From the NCBI GenBank assembly GCA_035363115.1, contig DAOSEM010000008.1, positions 1 through 64,000 of the forward strand: a DNA stretch of 64,000 nt, given 5' to 3'. How positions within the stretch are numbered: the first letter of the stretch is position 1; every line of letters starts with the position of its first letter. The notes beneath the pieces were generated by a model. That model was not told the origin of the DNA, did no database searches, and saw nothing but the letters and a program-made list of their open reading frames with translations. This document shows positions 1 to 10,400 of this stretch, piece after piece. Source of the stretch: Syntrophales bacterium. Its GTDB lineage: Bacteria > Desulfobacterota > Syntrophia > Syntrophales > PHBD01. The translations under genes were made by a program, and so were the position numbers.

Positions 1-74
1 CCAGTAGCTCTAATGGATAGAGCGCCGGACTCCAAATCCGGATGCTGGGGGTTCGAGTCCCTCCTGGCCTGCCA
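1..74 (+). tRNA. trpT: tRNA-Trp (CCA anticodon), 5' end cut by the window
   Basis: The D arm, an anticodon stem-loop with CCA in the loop (ctCCAaa), a T arm with the ggTTCGAgtcc loop and an acceptor 3' strand ending in an encoded CCA (72-74) are all visible. The acceptor 3' strand ctggcct needs aggccag at the 5' end; the window starts at ccag, so about three bases lie outside. The gene reads into secE 44 bases downstream. A tRNA-Trp before secE-nusG is a familiar bacterial arrangement. Confidence 0.95.
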
Positions 75-118
75 TTTCTTGTGTCCCTGTTTAGCGAGCG
101 GTCTGGCAGGAGCCTTTC

Positions 119-322
119 ATGGATAAAGTGAAGGAGGCTTTCGAGAAGGTCAAGGTTTTCCTTGCGGAGGCCAAGGCGGAGTTCAAGAAGGTTACATGGC
201 CGACCCCGAAGCAGGCATTGGCATCCACTTCTGTCGTGCTTGTGGTAGTGGTTGTCATGTCCCTGTTTCTCGGGCTGGTGGATTTCGGCCTGGTCAAAGT
301 CCTGCGGCTCATATTGGGTTGA
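119..322 (+). CDS. secE: SecE, preprotein translocase subunit
   Basis: SecE is the small clamp subunit of the SecYEG channel in the inner membrane; its SecY partner is encoded at 23088-24395. The 67-residue protein has a charged amphipathic N-terminal helix with the family's EFKKVTWP signature (about residues 21-28) and a single hydrophobic segment at about 38-62, the short single-span form. An AGGAG at 109-113 precedes the ATG. Five bases separate its stop from nusG. Confidence 0.95.
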   Translation: MDKVKEAFEKVKVFLAEAKAEFKKVTWPTPKQALASTSVVLVVVVVMSLFLGLVDFGLVKVLRLILG

Positions 323-327
323 ATTCG

Positions 328-858
328 ATGGCGTTCCGCTGGTACGTAGTCCATACTTACTCTGGTTACGAGAACAGGGTGAAGCATTCCCTCCAGGAGC
401 GGATCCAGGCGGCGAACATGCAGGATTCGTTTGCGGATATCCTCATTCCGGAGGAGGATATCGTAGAGTTGATCTCGGGAGAAAAGCGGACCTCCAAAAG
501 AAAATTCTTCCCCGGCTATATTCTGGTCCAGATGGAGCTCAATGACCAGACCTGGCATATTGTCAAGGAGACGCCGAAAGTAACCGGTTTCATCGGCAGC
601 AAGGACAAGCCGTCTCCCATTCCCGACAGCGACGTCGAGCTTCTGCGCACCCGCATCGACGAGGGCACATTGAAGCCGAAGCCGAAATTCAAGTTCGAGG
701 AAGGGGATCATGTGCGGATCATTGACGGGCCGTTCACGAACTTCGACGGCGTGATCGATGAAGTGAAGCCGGAGAAGGGGAAACTGAGAGTCATCGTCAG
801 CATTTTCGGGCGTTCTACCCCGGTGGAACTCGATTTCGTCCAGGTGGTGCAGAGCTGA
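328..858 (+). CDS. nusG: Transcription termination/antitermination factor NusG
   Basis: NusG binds RNA polymerase, raises processivity and links it to Rho or the ribosome. The 176-residue protein has the NGN domain, opening with RWYVVHTYSGYE (residues 4-15) and containing FFPGYILV (60-67), then a KOW motif at about 125-146 (EGDHVRIIDGPF). The ATG at 328 was chosen because it gives the canonical N-terminus; a longer open frame from 196 would run through secE. It is followed by rplK, the usual order. Confidence 0.97.
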   Translation: MAFRWYVVHTYSGYENRVKHSLQERIQAANMQDSFADILIPEEDIVELISGEKRTSKRKFFPGYILVQMELNDQTWHIVKETPKVTGFIGSKDKPSPIPDSDVELLRTRIDEGTLKPKPKFKFEEGDHVRIIDGPFTNFDGVIDEVKPEKGKLRVIVSIFGRSTPVELDFVQVVQS

Positions 859-916
859 TTCGCCCGTTCCCGGAGGCCCGATGCCTGCCGGGTATTTCAC
901 AGGAAGAGGTTTCCAC

Positions 917-1342
917 ATGGCAAAAAAGGTCATCGCAAACATCAAACTGCAGATCAAGGCCGGGAAGGCGACGCCGTCTCCGCCCATCGGTCCGGCCCTC
1001 GGCCAGCACGGGGTCAACATCATGGAGTTCTGCAAGGCGTACAACGCCATGACCCAGCACCAGGAGGGCATGGTTGTGCCGGTGATCATTACGGTTTATG
1101 CCGACCGGTCCTTCACATTCATAACCAAGACGCCCCCGGCTTCCGTTCTCCTGAAACAGGCAGCGAAAATCGCCAAGGGATCCAACAACCCCAGGAAAGA
1201 AAAAGTGGGCGCGGTGACAGAGAAGCAAGTCCGGGAAATCGCGGAGTTAAAGTTCAACGACTTGAATGCTGTCAACATGGAGGGAGCCGTTCGCATCATC
1301 GAGGGAACAGCAAAATCCATGGGTATCGACATCAAGGGTTAG
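917..1342 (+). CDS. rplK: 50S ribosomal protein L11
   Basis: L11 forms the GTPase-associated centre on 23S rRNA with L10-L12. The 141-residue length is canonical. It carries the N-terminal signature GKATPSPPIGPALGQHGVNI and a C-terminal rRNA-binding domain with KEKVGAVTEKQVREIAE. The ATG at 917 follows an aggaagagg stretch; the open frame extends to 881 without homology, so the shorter start is used. rplA follows after 22 bases. Confidence 0.97.
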   Translation: MAKKVIANIKLQIKAGKATPSPPIGPALGQHGVNIMEFCKAYNAMTQHQEGMVVPVIITVYADRSFTFITKTPPASVLLKQAAKIAKGSNNPRKEKVGAVTEKQVREIAELKFNDLNAVNMEGAVRIIEGTAKSMGIDIKG

Positions 1343-1364
1343 AATCGTTCACGAGGTTACGGTC

Positions 1365-2063
1365 ATGCCGAGCAAAGGGAAAAGCTATCAGGAAGTGAAA
1401 AAGAAGGTCACCCCGGGGACGCGTTACGCCCTGAAGGAGGCGGTTGAAATCCTTGTTGGCACCACCCGCGCCAAATTCGACGAAACGGTGGATGCCGCCA
1501 TTCGCCTGGGAGTAAACCCTGCCCACGCCGACCAGATGGTTCGCGGAAGCGTTGTTCTGCCGAACGGCCTGGGGAAAACGGTGCGGGTTCTCGTTTTTGC
1601 CAAGGGAGAAAAAGAAAAGGAAGCCGCCGATGCCGGTGCGGATGTAGTCGGATCGGACGACATCGTTGAGAAAATCAAGGGCGGCTGGCTGGAGTTCGAT
1701 CGGGTGATTGCCACACCGGACATGATGGGAAGCGTCGGAAAACTCGGCAAGATCCTCGGTCCCAGGGGGCTCATGCCCAATCCGAAAGTCGGTACGGTGA
1801 CGTTTGACGTCGGAAGGACGGTGAAGGAGCTGAAAGCGGGGAAGGTCGAGTTCCGGGTGGAAAAGGCCGGAATCGTTCATACTCCCGTGGGAAAGGTTTC
1901 CTTCGGGCCGGAAAAACTGATGGAGAACATTCAGGCCGTTATCGAAACGATCATCAAGCTGAAACCTGCATCAAGCAAAGGGACCTACCTGAAGAGCATA
2001 TCCCTTTCCACCACCATGGGTCCCGGGATCAAGGTGGATCCTCAGGATGTTAAGGCAACATAA
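1365..2063 (+). CDS. rplA: 50S ribosomal protein L1
   Basis: L1 builds the mobile L1 stalk near the E site and in many bacteria represses its own L11-L1 mRNA. The 232-residue protein has the conserved GxLGKILGPRGLMPNPKxGTVT segment at about residues 123-145, and the C-terminal FRVEKAGIVHTPVGKVSF. The ATG at 1365 (MPSKGKSY) gives the family length; an upstream in-frame extension to 1266 overlaps rplK and was discarded. An L10 leader follows before rplJ. Confidence 0.97.
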   Translation: MPSKGKSYQEVKKKVTPGTRYALKEAVEILVGTTRAKFDETVDAAIRLGVNPAHADQMVRGSVVLPNGLGKTVRVLVFAKGEKEKEAADAGADVVGSDDIVEKIKGGWLEFDRVIATPDMMGSVGKLGKILGPRGLMPNPKVGTVTFDVGRTVKELKAGKVEFRVEKAGIVHTPVGKVSFGPEKLMENIQAVIETIIKLKPASSKGTYLKSISLSTTMGPGIKVDPQDVKAT

Positions 2064-2084
2064 TCACTGACCGGTCAAGAAACA

Positions 2085-2220
2085 GTCGGAGACAGCAGGC
2101 ACAGGAGATGTTTAATCGGGCTATGCCCGGCCTGCCGAGACGAGGTTCAAGTGTTCCGTGCAGGATGACCGAATGGTCATGCTGGTCCATTTTTCCTGTA
2201 TGATGATACGTGTCTCCGAC
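2085..2220 (+). promoter_or_regulatory. Ribosomal L10 leader RNA
   Basis: The 225-base gap between rplA and rplJ contains a perfect 10-bp closing helix: gtcggagaca at 2085-2094 pairs with tgtctccgac at 2211-2220. Inside lie gcagg at 2095-2099 and cctgccgaga near 2130-2140, the kink-turn-like core typical of bacterial L10 leaders. In known leaders, the L10(L12)4 complex binds this fold and represses rplJL translation. The assignment rests on the closing helix, the core and the position; the fold was not computed. Confidence 0.82.
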
Positions 2221-2288
2221 TTTCCTGAGGAAGTGAAGAAAATCGCTTCCCGGGCGTAGGTGACTTTGAGAGGAAAGGAGGTTGGAGA

Positions 2289-2813
2289 TTGGATCGGAAA
2301 ACGAAGGAGCAGGTGGTCGCCTCCCTTCACGAACAGTTGAAGGAGGCCAAACTCGCCGTCCTCGCCGGCTACAAAGGGATGAACGTGGCGAAAATGACGG
2401 AATTGAGGAACGCCCTGCGAAAAACCAACTCGGATGTACAGGTGATCAAGAACACCTTGTGGCGCATTGCGGCCAGGGGAACCCCTTTCAGCGCCCTGGA
2501 AGGGGAGGTCAAGGGACCCCTTGTCATGACCCTGAATGCCGGCGATGCCGTTGAATGCACCAAGGTGCTTGTTGAATTCGCGAAGAAGAATGCCGAGTTG
2601 GAACTCCGGACGGGCATGCTGGAAGGCAAGGTCCTGACGGCTCAGCAGATCGGCGCCATCTCGGAACTGCCCAGCCGGGAAGTTCTGCAGGCGAAGCTGC
2701 TGTCCGTCATGATCGGCGTCCAGACAGGCCTGGTGACGGCGCTGAGCGGCGTGTCCCGCGGACTGGTCCAGGTTCTGGCGGCATACCGGGACAAGAAGGA
2801 AAGTGCTTCGTAA
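2289..2813 (+). CDS. rplJ: 50S ribosomal protein L10
   Basis: L10 anchors the L7/L12 dimers to the ribosomal stalk base. The 174-residue protein shows the N-terminal RNA-binding domain (KTKEQVVASLHEQLKEAKLAV) and a central KNTLWRIAARGTPFSALE segment; the C-terminal helix that carries L12 is present. It starts with TTG at 2289, eight bases after a strong gaaaggagg (2273-2281); there is no better ATG. It lies under the L10 leader and is followed by rplL. Confidence 0.95.
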   Translation: MDRKTKEQVVASLHEQLKEAKLAVLAGYKGMNVAKMTELRNALRKTNSDVQVIKNTLWRIAARGTPFSALEGEVKGPLVMTLNAGDAVECTKVLVEFAKKNAELELRTGMLEGKVLTAQQIGAISELPSREVLQAKLLSVMIGVQTGLVTALSGVSRGLVQVLAAYRDKKESAS

Positions 2814-2852
2814 ACAAAGAAACCTCGCATCATACAGGAAGGAAGGTTGAAC

Positions 2853-3236
2853 ATGTCGAACATCACCAAGGAAGACGTAATCAAGTTCATCGAGAATATG
2901 ACCGTTCTGGAGCTTTCCGAAATGGTCAAGGAACTGGAGAGCCGGCTTGGCGTCTCAGCTGCCGCGCCTGTTGCCGTGGCCGTGGCCGCCGGTCCCGCCG
3001 CGGCGGCAGCCCCTGCCGAGGAGAAGACGGAATTTGACGTAATCCTGACCGGCTTTGGAGATCAGAAGATCCAGGTCATCAAGGAAGTCCGCGCTATTAC
3101 AGGGCTCGGCCTGAAGGAAGCCAAGGATCTCGTGGAAGGAGTGCCCAAGCCTGTCAAGGAGGCGGTCTCCAAGGATGAAGCGGCGGACATCAAAGCCAAA
3201 ATCGAGAAAGTCGGCGGTACCGTGGAAGTGAAGTAG
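2853..3236 (+). CDS. rplL: 50S ribosomal protein L7/L12
   Basis: L7/L12 is the flexible stalk protein that recruits translational GTPases. The 127 residues comprise an N-terminal dimerisation helix, an Ala/Pro-rich hinge (about residues 35-52) and a C-terminal domain with FDVILTGFGDQKIQVIKEVR and GLGLKEAKDLVEG. The ATG at 2853 lies six bases after ggaagg; an in-frame TTG two codons earlier (2847) is the alternative start. An attenuator-like hairpin follows. Confidence 0.96.
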   Translation: MSNITKEDVIKFIENMTVLELSEMVKELESRLGVSAAAPVAVAVAAGPAAAAAPAEEKTEFDVILTGFGDQKIQVIKEVRAITGLGLKEAKDLVEGVPKPVKEAVSKDEAADIKAKIEKVGGTVEVK

Positions 3237-3288
3237 CAGGAAACCTGACTGTGACGGGGGTTACAGGTTTCCTGCGCCCCCGTTTTTC
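3237..3288 (+). terminator. Putative rplL-rpoB attenuator with two interleaved hairpins
   Basis: Two stems compete. Stem A pairs caggaaacctg (3237-3247) with caggtttcctg (3264-3274), a perfect 11 bp. Stem B pairs acggggg (3254-3260) with cccccgt (3277-3283) and runs directly into TTTTT (3283-3287), like an intrinsic terminator. Because the 5' arm of B lies in the loop of A, the stems are either alternatives or a pseudoknot. Enterobacteria also have a partial terminator between rplL and rpoB; regulation here is inferred. Confidence 0.6.
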
Positions 3289-3327
3289 AGCCTGCCACCC
3301 TGGAACACGGACTTCTGAAAGGGAATT

Positions 3328-6300
3328 ATGGGAGCATTCAGAAAGAGTTTCGGCCGGATCAGGAAGATCCTCGACATTCCGAACCTGATCGATATCCAGC
3401 TGCGGTCGTATGACAAGTTCCTGCAATGGGATGTCGAACCGGACCAGAGGAAAAACTTCGGCCTTCAAGGCGCATTCCGGAGCGTCTTTCCCATTTCCGA
3501 CTTCAGCGGGAAATGCACTCTTGAATTCGTCAGCTACAAGATCGGGCAGGCTCGATACGACATGAACGAGTGCGTCCAGAAGGGCATGACGTATGCGGCG
3601 CCCCTGAAAATCGTTGTCCAACTCCGGGTGTTTGACGTGGATCGCAGCAGCGACAACAGAGCGATCCGGGACATCAAGGAGCAGGAGATCTACTTCGGCG
3701 AGATCCCTCTCATGACGAGGAATGGCACGTTCATCGTCAACGGCACGGAGCGCGTGATCGTCAGCCAGCTCCATCGCTCGCCGGGTATCTTTTTTGATCA
3801 TGACAAGGGAAAGACGCTGGCCAGCGGAAAGCTGATATACTCCGCACGGCTCATTCCGATTCGCGGATCCTGGCTTGACCTGGAGTTCGATTCCAAGGAC
3901 ATCCTGTACGTCCGCATCGACCGTCGCCGGAAAATGCCCGTCACCATTCTGCTGAAAGCCATGGGGAATTCCACGGATTTCCTGTTGAACTACTTTTACA
4001 GTGTGGAAACGGTACACCTGGAAGGCCAGGATCTGTTCATCGACGTGGACGAATCCCTGATCGGGGAAAAGGTGCTGGAGGATATCAAGGATCCGAAAAG
4101 CGGTGATGTCATCGTCAAAAGAGGGAGGAAGCTCAACAAGCAGCTGATCAGAAAGATGACCGAGGCCGGAATCCTGAGAATCCCGGCCGAAGAAGCGGAT
4201 ATGCTGGGCCGGATCCTGGCCTCGAATGTCCTCGATCCCCAATCGGAGGAGGTCCTGCTCAAGTGCAATGAGGAACTGACGAGCCAGGGACTGGAGCTGC
4301 TCCGGGATAAGGGAGTACAGGATGTCCGTCTGATTCACCTGGATGAGGACACGACGTCTGCCTCCATCCGGGATACCCTGATCATGGACCGGATCGACTC
4401 GGCTGAAGACGCGATCATCGAAATCTACAGAAGGCTGCGTCCCAGCAATCCGCCGACCCCCGAAACGGCGTTCAAATTTTTCCGCAGCCTCTTTTTCGAA
4501 GCGGAAACGTACGACCTGTCGGATGTCGGCAGGGCGAAAATGAACTATAAGCTCGGCCTGGATGTGCCGACGGATGTGGCCGTTCTCCGGAACGAGGACA
4601 TCCTGGCAGCCGTAAAATACCTGATCGACCTGAAAAACGGGGTTCAGGACCGAAGCGTGGACGACATCGACCACCTGGGAAACCGGCGAGTCCGTTCGGT
4701 GGGGGAACTGATCGAAAACCAGTACCGGATCGGTCTTGTCCGGATGGAGAGGGCCATCAAGGAAAAGATGAGCCTCCAGGACATCGAGACCATGATGCCC
4801 CACGACCTCGTCAACGCCAAGCCGGTCTCGGCCGTGGTGAACGAATTCTTCGGCAGCAGCCAGCTGTCGCAGTTCATGGACCAGACGAATCCCCTCTCCG
4901 AGATCACGCACAAGCGCCGCCTGTCCGCCCTGGGGCCCGGCGGTCTGACGAGGGAGCGAGCGGGGTTCGAGGTGCGGGACGTTCACCCGACGCATTATGG
5001 GCGGATCTGTCCGGTGGAGACGCCGGAAGGGCCGAACATCGGCCTCATCGTTTCGCTCAGCACCTATGCCCGGGTCAATGAATTCGGCTTCATCGAGACC
5101 CCCTATCGTCTCGTCGATGAAGGGAAGGTGCAGGAGGACGTCAAGTTCCTGACGGCCATCGAAGAGGAAAGCCGGATCATTGCCCCGTCCGACGTCAATC
5201 TGGACACGCAGGGAAATTTCCAGGATGATCTGATCTCTGCCCGGAAGGGTGGGAACTACATGGCGGTGGCCGCCTCCGACGTGACGATGATGGACGTCTC
5301 ACCAAACCAGCTGGTCAGTGTCGCCGCGGCCCTGATCCCGTTCCTGGAGCATGACGACGCCAACCGCGCCCTCATGGGGTCGAACATGCAGCGTCAGGCG
5401 GTTCCGCTGATGCAGCCGGAAGTGCCCCTCGTGGGGACCGGCATGGAGTCCGTCGTCGCACGGGACTCTGGTGCCGTTGTAGCGGCCCGCCGGCCCGGAA
5501 CGGTCGAGAGCGTGGATGCCTCCCGCATCGTGATCCGCTGCAGCGTCCACGATCAGGATGAAACGGACACGGGCGTCGACATCTACAATCTCACCAAGTA
5601 TCAGCGCTCCAACCAGGACACCTGCTTCAACCAGAAGCCTATTGTCCATCCGGGAGACGAAGTCCGGGCGGGCGACATCATCGCCGACGGACCAGCAACG
5701 GACAACGGTGAACTCGCCCTGGGCCGGAACGTGATGGTGGCCTTCATGTCCTGGGGAGGCTACAACTATGAAGACTCGATCCTGGTGAGTGAGCGGATCG
5801 TCAAGGAAGACGTCTACACATCGATCCACATTGAGGAATTCGAGACGATGGCCCGGGACACGAAGCTGGGCAAGGAGGAGATTACCCGGGACATCCCGAA
5901 TGTCGGTGAAGAGGCACTGAAAAACCTCGATGACAGCGGGATCGTGAGAATGGGTGTCTCCGTCAAGCCGGGGGATATTCTGGTCGGAAAGATCACCCCC
6001 AAGGGTGAGACCCAGCTGTCTCCGGAAGAGAAGCTCCTGCGCGCCATTTTCGGAGAAAAGGCGAGCGATGTCCGGGACACTTCCCTCCGTGTTCCGCCGG
6101 GCGTGGAAGGGACCGTCATCGACGCCAAGATTTTCTCCCGGAAGGGAGCGGAGAGGGATTCCCGGTCCCAGTACATCGAGGAAGAGGCCGTGCGTGGAAT
6201 CCTCAAGGACCGGGATGACGAGATCCGGATCATCACGGAAAACGTGAGAGGCAAGATCGCTTCGATGCTGGAGGGAAAGACAGCCGGCTCTAAGATCGTG

Positions 6301-7419
6301 GATCCGAAAAAGAAGAAAATCGTCCTCAAGAAGGGGGAAGCCGTCACCAAGGAATTCCTGGAGAGTACTCCCTTCAGCCTCTGGAAGGGGATCACCCTGC
6401 CGGAAGATGAAGAGACGGAGCGCAAGGTCGGAGTCCTGATGGCGAATCTGGAGCGCAAGATCGACCTCGTAGAAGCCTATTTCGCGGACAAGATCGAAAG
6501 GCTCAAGGCCGGTGACGAACTGCCGCCGGGTGTGATCAAGATGGTCAAGGTGTATGTGGCCATCAAGCGAAAACTGTCGGTCGGTGACAAGATGGCCGGC
6601 CGACACGGCAACAAGGGCGTTCTTTCACGCATCCTTCCAGAAGAAGACATGCCCTTCTTCATGGACGGGACACCCGTAGACATCATCCTGAATCCCCTGG
6701 GCGTGCCGTCCCGCATGAACGTAGGCCAGATTCTGGAAACGCATCTGGGCTGGGCGGCCAAGGGGTTGGGAGAGAAGGTCTATGACCTCTACCGGAGCAA
6801 GGCCCCCGCCGATGAACTCAAACGGGAAATGAAGACGATCTATTCCACCCCCGAGTTCGAGCGGTTCGTGGACGGAGCCACCGACGAGGAGATCAGCCAG
6901 TTCGCAGCCCGGCTCCGCAAGGGCATTGCCGTCTCCACACCGGTTTTTGACGGGGCCGAGGAAGTCGAAATCCGCGACATGCTGAAGTCGGCAAACCTTC
7001 CCGAAAAGGGGCAGACTCTTCTGTTTGACGGCCGCACCGGGGAACCCTTTGACCAGGAAATCACCGTCGGCATGATCTACATGCTCAAGCTCCACCACCT
7101 GGTCGACAACAAGATCCATGCCCGTTCCATCGGTCCGTATTCTCTGGTCACCCAACAGCCTCTGGGCGGGAAGGCCCAGTTCGGCGGCCAGCGCCTGGGG
7201 GAAATGGAAGTCTGGGCCATGGAGGCTTACGGCGGTTCCTACTCACTTCAGGAGTTCCTGACGGTCAAGTCCGACGATGTGGCCGGCCGGACCCGGATCT
7301 ACGAGGCGATCGTAAAGGGCGAGCATACGCTGGAACCGGGGCTTCCCGAATCGTTCAATGTCCTCGTGAAGGAGTTGCAGAGTCTCTGCCTCGACGTGGA
7401 TTTGATCGAGGAAGAGTGA
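3328..7419 (+). CDS. rpoB: RNA polymerase beta subunit
   Basis: This is the beta subunit of the core enzyme, 1363 residues, a usual proteobacterial length. The rifampicin pocket is visible at residues 509-535 (QLSQFMDQTNPL, then THKRRLSALGPGG) and carries the ordinary sensitive residues, so no resistance substitution is seen there. Further landmarks are VETPEGPNIGLI, GYNYEDSILVSERIV, KMAGRHGNKGV and the C-terminal YGGSYSLQEFLTVKSDD. The ATG at 3328 lies 40 bases past the attenuator; rpoC follows after 42 bases. Confidence 0.99.
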   Translation: MGAFRKSFGRIRKILDIPNLIDIQLRSYDKFLQWDVEPDQRKNFGLQGAFRSVFPISDFSGKCTLEFVSYKIGQARYDMNECVQKGMTYAAPLKIVVQLRVFDVDRSSDNRAIRDIKEQEIYFGEIPLMTRNGTFIVNGTERVIVSQLHRSPGIFFDHDKGKTLASGKLIYSARLIPIRGSWLDLEFDSKDILYVRIDRRRKMPVTILLKAMGNSTDFLLNYFYSVETVHLEGQDLFIDVDESLIGEKVLEDIKDPKSGDVIVKRGRKLNKQLIRKMTEAGILRIPAEEADMLGRILASNVLDPQSEEVLLKCNEELTSQGLELLRDKGVQDVRLIHLDEDTTSASIRDTLIMDRIDSAEDAIIEIYRRLRPSNPPTPETAFKFFRSLFFEAETYDLSDVGRAKMNYKLGLDVPTDVAVLRNEDILAAVKYLIDLKNGVQDRSVDDIDHLGNRRVRSVGELIENQYRIGLVRMERAIKEKMSLQDIETMMPHDLVNAKPVSAVVNEFFGSSQLSQFMDQTNPLSEITHKRRLSALGPGGLTRERAGFEVRDVHPTHYGRICPVETPEGPNIGLIVSLSTYARVNEFGFIETPYRLVDEGKVQEDVKFLTAIEEESRIIAPSDVNLDTQGNFQDDLISARKGGNYMAVAASDVTMMDVSPNQLVSVAAALIPFLEHDDANRALMGSNMQRQAVPLMQPEVPLVGTGMESVVARDSGAVVAARRPGTVESVDASRIVIRCSVHDQDETDTGVDIYNLTKYQRSNQDTCFNQKPIVHPGDEVRAGDIIADGPATDNGELALGRNVMVAFMSWGGYNYEDSILVSERIVKEDVYTSIHIEEFETMARDTKLGKEEITRDIPNVGEEALKNLDDSGIVRMGVSVKPGDILVGKITPKGETQLSPEEKLLRAIFGEKASDVRDTSLRVPPGVEGTVIDAKIFSRKGAERDSRSQYIEEEAVRGILKDRDDEIRIITENVRGKIASMLEGKTAGSKIVDPKKKKIVLKKGEAVTKEFLESTPFSLWKGITLPEDEETERKVGVLMANLERKIDLVEAYFADKIERLKAGDELPPGVIKMVKVYVAIKRKLSVGDKMAGRHGNKGVLSRILPEEDMPFFMDGTPVDIILNPLGVPSRMNVGQILETHLGWAAKGLGEKVYDLYRSKAPADELKREMKTIYSTPEFERFVDGATDEEISQFAARLRKGIAVSTPVFDGAEEVEIRDMLKSANLPEKGQTLLFDGRTGEPFDQEITVGMIYMLKLHHLVDNKIHARSIGPYSLVTQQPLGGKAQFGGQRLGEMEVWAMEAYGGSYSLQEFLTVKSDDVAGRTRIYEAIVKGEHTLEPGLPESFNVLVKELQSLCLDVDLIEEE

Positions 7420-7461
7420 AGGGGCCGGTCCCCCAACAGGCAGACGGAGGAATATTAATCC

Positions 7462-10400
7462 GTGGAAGACGTGTTCAGCTATTTCGAAAAACCGAAGGAT
7501 CCCATCCGCTTCAGCGCGATCCGCATGCGCATCGCTTCTCCCGAGAAGATTCTTTCCTGGTCCAAGGGGGAAGTGAAAAAGCCGGAGACGATCAATTATC
7601 GGACATTCAAACCGGAACGGGACGGCCTGTTCTGTGCGAAAATCTTCGGTCCCGTGAAGGATTACGAGTGCCTGTGCGGGCGTTACAAGCGCATGAAGCA
7701 TCGGGGCGTCGTCTGTGAAAAGTGCGGCGTCGAGGTTATTCAGTCGAAGGTCCGCCGCGAGCGCATGGGTCACATCACCCTGGCGACGCCGGTGGCCCAT
7801 ATCTGGTTCCTGAAGAGCCTGCCCAGCCGGATCGGCAACATCCTGGACATGACCCTCAAGGAACTGGAGAAGGTTCTCTACTTCGAATCCTGGATCGTCC
7901 TGGATCCGAAAAACACACCTCTCAAGAGGAAGGAGCTTCTCGACGAAGAGGAGTATTTCCGGAGGTGTGAGGAATTCGGAGCGGAATCCTTCGTTGCGGG
8001 AATCGGAGCGGAAGCGGTCCGGAAACTGCTGGAGGAAATCGACCTGGAGCAGCTTTACGAAGAGCTCCGGGATGAACTGAAGACGTCCGTCTCCGACACG
8101 AAGAAAAAGAAGCTCGTCAAGCGGCTGAAGGTGGTGGAGGCCCTCCGCAAGTCGGGCAACCGGCCCGAATGGATGGTCCTGACCGTGCTGCCGGTGATTC
8201 CTCCGGATCTGCGGCCCCTGGTGCCGCTTGATGGGGGACGGTTCGCCACGTCGGATCTGAACGATCTGTACCGCCGGGTCATCAACCGGAACAACCGGCT
8301 GAAGCGGCTCCAGGAGCTCAACGCCCCGGAAATCATCATCCGCAACGAGAAGAGAATGCTCCAGGAAGCCGTGGACGTTCTGTTCGACAATGGCCGGAGA
8401 GGCAGGGCGATCACCGGGACAAACAAGCGGCCGCTGCGTTCCCTATCGGATATGCTCAAGGGGAAGCAGGGCCGGTTTCGCCAGAACCTGCTTGGGAAGC
8501 GGGTTGATTATTCTGGCCGTTCGGTCATCACCGTCGGACCGGATCTGAGGCTTCACCAGTGCGGCCTGCCCAAGAAAATGGCCCTCGAACTGTTCAAGCC
8601 TTTTGTCTACAACCGGCTGATGGATCGAGGTTACGTGACCACCGTCAAGAGTGCCAAGAAGATGGTGGAGCGGGAATCCGCAGAGGTCTGGGATGCCCTG
8701 GACGAAGTCGTTCGGGAATATCCCGTCATGTTGAATCGGGCGCCCACCCTTCACCGGCTCGGCATTCAGGCGTTCGAGCCTGTCCTCATCGAGGGAAAGG
8801 CCATCCAGCTGCATCCGCTTGTCTGCACTGCCTTCAACGCGGACTTCGACGGAGACCAGATGGCCGTCCACGTACCTCTTTCCATCGAGGCCCAGACGGA
8901 AGCCCGGGTCCTCATGATGTCGACGAACAACATTCTATCCCCGGCCAACGGCAAGCCCATCATCATCCCGAGCCAGGATATCGTTCTGGGGATTTATTAC
9001 CTGACGCGGGACCGGTCCGGGATCAAGGGAGAGGGAATGACCTTTTCCGGACCCGAAGAAGTGCGCTGCGCCCTCGATGCCGGCGAGATCGACCTCCAGG
9101 CAAAAATCCGGGTCCGACTGGAGGGCGTGCTGAAGGAAACAACGGCGGGACGCATCATCCTCTTTGAGATCATACCCAAGGAAATTCCCTTCGATCTCAT
9201 CAACAAGGTGATGAACAAGAAGGAACTGGCGAACTTGATCGACCACTGCTACCGCACCCTGGGCGACAAGACGACGGTCCTTCTGGCGGACCGCCTGAAA
9301 GACCTCGGGTTCAAGTACGCCACCAGTTCGGGATGCTCCATTGCGATTCACAACATGGTGATCCCAGCCAACAAGCGGGAAATCGTGGCCAAGGCCGACA
9401 AGGAAGTCCTCAAGATCCAGAAGCAGTATATGGACGGATTGATCACGGACGGGGAGCGCTACAACAAGGTCATCGACATCTGGGCACAGGCGACCGAACG
9501 GGTCGCCTCAGAAATGATGGGCGGGATTGAAAAGGAGATCCTTGATGGCAAGGAGGGGGCCAGGAAAAAGGCCGAGAGCTTCAATCCGATCTACATGATG
9601 GCCGATTCCGGAGCCCGCGGAAGCGCCGTCCAGATCAGGCAGCTGGCCGGAATGCGCGGCTTGATGGCCAAACCCTCCGGAGAAATCCTCGAGACTCCCA
9701 TTACGGCCAACTTCCGGGAGGGACTGACGGTTCTCCAGTACTTCATATCCACCCACGGTGCCCGGAAAGGCCTTGCCGACACGGCCCTCAAGACGGCCAA
9801 CTCGGGCTACCTCACCCGGAGGCTCGTGGACGTTGCCCAGGATTGCATCATCACGGAGACGGACTGTGGAACCATTGACGGCATCTTCGTCTCCGCCCTG
9901 ATGGAAGGGGGCGAGATCATTGAGACTGCCGGCGAGCGCGTTCTGGGCCGCGTGACCCTGGAAGAAGTCAAGGATCCCTTCACCAGCGAGGTCATCATTC
10001 CGGCCAATCAGGCGATCGACGAAGCCCTGGCCGAGAAGATCGACAACGCCGGGATCGAGAGAGTCAAAATCCGTTCCGTTCTCACCTGCAAATCCGTCTA
10101 CGGGGTTTGTGCCATGTGTTACGGTCGCGATCTTGCCCACGGCCATCTGGCGAACATCGGCGAAGCGGTCGGAATCATCGCTGCTCAGTCCATCGGTGAA
10201 CCGGGAACGCAGTTGACCATGCGGACCTTCCACATCGGTGGAACAGCCAAATTCGAGGAACACTCCACATTGGAGGCCCGGCACGACGGAACGATCCGCT
10301 TTGAAGATCTTCACGTAGTCGATCCGGACCAGGGCGAAGAGGTTAAAAAGGCGCGGCGCGCAGACCTGGTGGTTATGAACCGGAACGGGGAAATCCATGT

